64,000 nucleotides of DNA from assembly GCF_022842375.1 (NCBI RefSeq), contig NZ_JALHPR010000001.1, positions 1-64,000 on the forward strand, written 5' to 3'. A program made the position numbers and the translations under genes. The first letter of the stretch is position 1. Each line of letters starts with the position of its first letter. Origin of the DNA: Elioraea sp. (lineage in GTDB: Bacteria; Pseudomonadota; Alphaproteobacteria; Acetobacterales; Acetobacteraceae). The notes beneath the pieces were generated by a model. That model did no database searches. It was not told the origin of the DNA and worked only from the letters and a program-made list of their open reading frames with translations. Shown in pieces: positions 61,589 through 64,000 of this stretch.

Positions 61589-64000
61589 TGGGGGTGCCAC
61601 CGCCGCGCGGCTCACCGTCGCCGGCTGCCCGGAGGGCTTCGATGCGCTGATGCTCGCCCGCGCGCGGGCCGAGCATGCGGCCCCGTTGCTGCATGTCTGC
61701 CGCGACGATGCACGCATGGCACGCATGGCAGAGGCGCTTGGCTTCTTCGCCCCGGGCGTCCCCGTGCTGCAATTCCCCGCGTGGGACTGCCTGCCCTATG
61801 ACCGCGTCGGCCCGAACCCCGAGATCACCGCGCGCCGGCTCGATTCGCTGACTGAACTGCTCGACCCGCCCGCCGACCCCTTCATCCTGCTGACGACCGT
61901 CAACGCGCTCATCCAGCGCGTGCCGCCGGCGGAGGCCTTCGCCAACGCAGTGCTCACGCTCCGGAAAGGCAGCAGCGCGGGGATCGACCGGATCGTCGCC
62001 TTCCTGGAGGCGAACGGCTATGGCCGCGCCAACACGGTGATCGAGCCTGGCGAATACGCCGTGCGCGGCGGGCTGATCGACCTGTTCCCCGCCGGCCGCG
62101 ACGAGCCGGTGCGGATCGACCTGTTCGGCGACGAGATCGACGAGATCAGGAGCTTTGATCCATTCAGCCAGCGCTCGACCGCTGCCCTCGATGCGGTGGT
62201 GCTGAAGCCGGTGAGCGAGGTGCTGCTCGACGAGGCCTCGGTCGCGCGGTTCCGCACCGCGTATCGCGAGCTGTTCGGAGCGGCGGCGAACGACCCGCTC
62301 TACGAGGCCGTCTCCGCCCGCCGCCGCCACCAGGGGATGGAGCACTGGCTGCCGCTGTTCCATGACCGCCTCGCCACCCTGGCCGACTATGTGCCCGGTG
62401 CGCGCGTGTCGTTCGACCATGAGGTCGACGGCGTGCTCGAGGGCCGCTTCGAGATGATCGCGGATCATTTTGCCGCCCGCCGCAACCCCGAGCTTCGCCG
62501 CCTGTCGGAAGGCGAGCTGCCGTACAATCCGCTGAAGCCGGCGCTGCTCTACCATGACGAAGCGTCATGGGCCGCAATGCTCGCGTCGCACACGGTCATG
62601 CGTTTCGTTCCCTTCGCGCGTGCCGAGAGTGCCGAGCCTGGGATCATCGAGGCAGGCGCCCGCGCCGGGCGGCAATTCGCCGATGTGCGGACGGCCGGCG
62701 GCAACGTGTTCGATGCGCTCGCCGAACATGCGAGGGCGCTCGCCGCCCAGGGCCGCCGCGTCATCGTCGCCGCGTGGTCGGCTGGCTCGCGCGAACGGCT
62801 GAAGCACCTTCTGGCCGAGCATGGCCTCGGCGCGGCCGAGGCGGTGGAGGACGTCGGCGCAGCCCGCGCGCTGGCGAAGGGGACGGTCGCACTTGCCGTG
62901 CTCGGGCTCGAGCGCGGCTTCGTGTCGGATGATGTCGCCGTCATCGCCGAGCAGGACATCCTGGGCGAGCGCATCTCGCGCCCTGCGCGGCGGAAGAAGC
63001 GGGCAGACCAGTTCATCGCGGAGGCGACCGAGCTCGGCGAAGGCGACCTCGTCGTGCACATGGACCATGGCATCGGCCGCTACGACGGCCTCGTCACCCT
63101 CTCGGTGAATGGCGCGGCGCATGACTGCCTGAAGCTCGTCTACGACGGCGGCGACAAGCTGTTCGTACCGGTCGAGAACATCGAGGTGCTGTCGCGCTAC
63201 GGCGAGGGCGAGGGGGTTGCGCTCGACAAGTTGGGCGGCGTCGCCTGGCAGAACCGCAAGGCGCGGATGAAGACGCGCATCCGCGACATGGCGGCAGCGC
63301 TGCTGAAGGTGGCGGCGGAGCGGCGGCTTAAGGGCGCGCAGAGCCTGATGCCGCCCGAAGGCCTGTGGGACGAGTTCTGCGCCAGGTTCCAGTTCGCCGA
63401 GACGGAGGACCAGGCGCGCGCGATCGCCGATGTTCTCGAGGACCTCGCCGCCGGCCGGCCGATGGATCGCCTCGTCTGCGGCGACGTGGGCTTCGGCAAG
63501 ACCGAAGTGGCGCTGCGTGCTGCCTTCATCGCCGCGATGTCGGGCCAGCAGGTGGCGGTCGTGGTGCCGACGACGCTGCTCGCGCGCCAGCATTTCCGCG
63601 TGTTCAGCGAACGCTTCCGCGGCTTCCCCGTCCGCATCGCGCAGCTGTCGCGGATGGTGACGGCGAAGGAGGCACTCGAGGTCAAGAAGGGCCTGGCCGA
63701 CGGCTCGATCACGCTCGTCGTCGGCACCCACGCGCTGCTGGCGAAAAGCGTCGAGTTCCGCGACCTTGGCCTCGTCGTGGTCGACGAGGAGCAGCATTTC
63801 GGCGTGGCGCACAAGGAGCGCCTGAAGCAGCTCCGCGCCGAGGTGCACATGCTGACGCTGACCGCCACACCCATTCCCCGCACGCTGCAACTCGCGCTGA
63901 CGGGCGTGCGCGAGATGAGCATCATCGCCACTCCGCCGGTCGATCGCCTCGCGGTGCGTACCTTCATCCTGCCGTTCGATCCCGTCGTGCTGCGCGAGGC
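61581..64000 (+). CDS. mfd: Transcription-repair coupling factor Mfd (3' truncated by the window)
   Basis: The first 806 residues of Mfd are present and the gene runs off the window end without a stop. Domains in order are the UvrB-homology module (FPAWDCLPYDRVGPNPEI, PGEYAVRGGLIDLFPAG), the RNA-polymerase-interacting domain (LVVHMDHGIGRYDGL) and the RecG-like motor. The motor has Walker A GDVGFGKTEVALRAAF, VVPTTLLARQHF, VVVDEEQHFGVAHKERL and LTATPIPRTLQLAL. GGAGGG lies 8 bp before ATG 61581, which overlaps sdhE. Mfd removes stalled RNA polymerase and recruits UvrA. Confidence 0.97.
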   Translation, partial: MADGGATAARLTVAGCPEGFDALMLARARAEHAAPLLHVCRDDARMARMAEALGFFAPGVPVLQFPAWDCLPYDRVGPNPEITARRLDSLTELLDPPADPFILLTTVNALIQRVPPAEAFANAVLTLRKGSSAGIDRIVAFLEANGYGRANTVIEPGEYAVRGGLIDLFPAGRDEPVRIDLFGDEIDEIRSFDPFSQRSTAALDAVVLKPVSEVLLDEASVARFRTAYRELFGAAANDPLYEAVSARRRHQGMEHWLPLFHDRLATLADYVPGARVSFDHEVDGVLEGRFEMIADHFAARRNPELRRLSEGELPYNPLKPALLYHDEASWAAMLASHTVMRFVPFARAESAEPGIIEAGARAGRQFADVRTAGGNVFDALAEHARALAAQGRRVIVAAWSAGSRERLKHLLAEHGLGAAEAVEDVGAARALAKGTVALAVLGLERGFVSDDVAVIAEQDILGERISRPARRKKRADQFIAEATELGEGDLVVHMDHGIGRYDGLVTLSVNGAAHDCLKLVYDGGDKLFVPVENIEVLSRYGEGEGVALDKLGGVAWQNRKARMKTRIRDMAAALLKVAAERRLKGAQSLMPPEGLWDEFCARFQFAETEDQARAIADVLEDLAAGRPMDRLVCGDVGFGKTEVALRAAFIAAMSGQQVAVVVPTTLLARQHFRVFSERFRGFPVRIAQLSRMVTAKEALEVKKGLADGSITLVVGTHALLAKSVEFRDLGLVVVDEEQHFGVAHKERLKQLRAEVHMLTLTATPIPRTLQLALTGVREMSIIATPPVDRLAVRTFILPFDPVVLRE

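Overview
The window is chromosomal DNA from a very GC-rich alphaproteobacterium. Gene content (obgE-proB linkage, sdhE next to mfd, urt-ure gene order, Tat-exported Bug and ABC binding proteins, abundant hydantoinase and CoxL families) points to Rhodospirillales, most likely an Acetobacteraceae member of the Roseomonas/Elioraea kind. That placement is an inference from gene content and base composition. There is no phage, integrase, transposase, CRISPR array or rRNA.

Layout. 1-6.6 kb is housekeeping: a tRNA-Ser(CGA), a Bug-type binding protein, a small chorismate-lyase-like protein, rplU-rpmA-terminator-obgE-proB, a glycosyltransferase and tspO. 6.7-11.1 kb holds two unrelated formamidase/cyclase-type hydrolases and an orphan molybdenum hydroxylase large subunit. 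11.3-16.1 kb is a branched-chain-type ABC importer with a fused LivM-LivG protein. 16.1-26.4 kb holds two complete hydantoinase/oxoprolinase HyuA-HyuB pairs on opposite strands, around an isochorismatase/N-carbamoylsarcosine-amidase-like gene and a polysaccharide-deacetylase-fold gene. 26.6-37.8 kb is a continuous urea locus: urtABCDE, ureDABCEFG and a HupE/UreJ nickel permease. 37.8-48.3 kb holds a dihydropyrimidinase, a polar amino-acid ABC importer, a deaminase-type amidohydrolase, a TRAP transporter, an M20 N-carbamoylase and a PuuE-like deacetylase. 48.4-50.2 kb holds an Asp/Glu-racemase-fold protein lacking both usual cysteines and a lone small protein with a possible CNF1/BLF1-like Cys-His motif. 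50.2-57.7 kb is a class V aminotransferase, dgcA-dgcN, a split AtuA pair, an M20 peptidase and a ketopantoate reductase. 57.7-64 kb returns to housekeeping: gltX, recG, sdhE and the first part of mfd.

The genes between 6.7 and 48.3 kb form a nitrogen-scavenging region: importers for amides, amino acids and urea, plus enzymes that open cyclic ureides and remove carbamoyl groups as ammonia and CO2. Reading the intergenic DNA by eye, I find nine GG-N10-GC elements of the sigma-54 (-24/-12) type in front of its transcription units. Two of them face each other and share one -12 element at 20967-20968. Two divergent regions carry nearly the same 19-bp element 61-72 bp upstream of the -24 GG. No regulator gene is present in the window, so the activator (NtrC is the obvious guess) must be elsewhere.

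Limits: all family calls come from reading motifs and translations, with no database search. Start codons were chosen from ribosome-binding-site spacing, signal peptides and overlaps.
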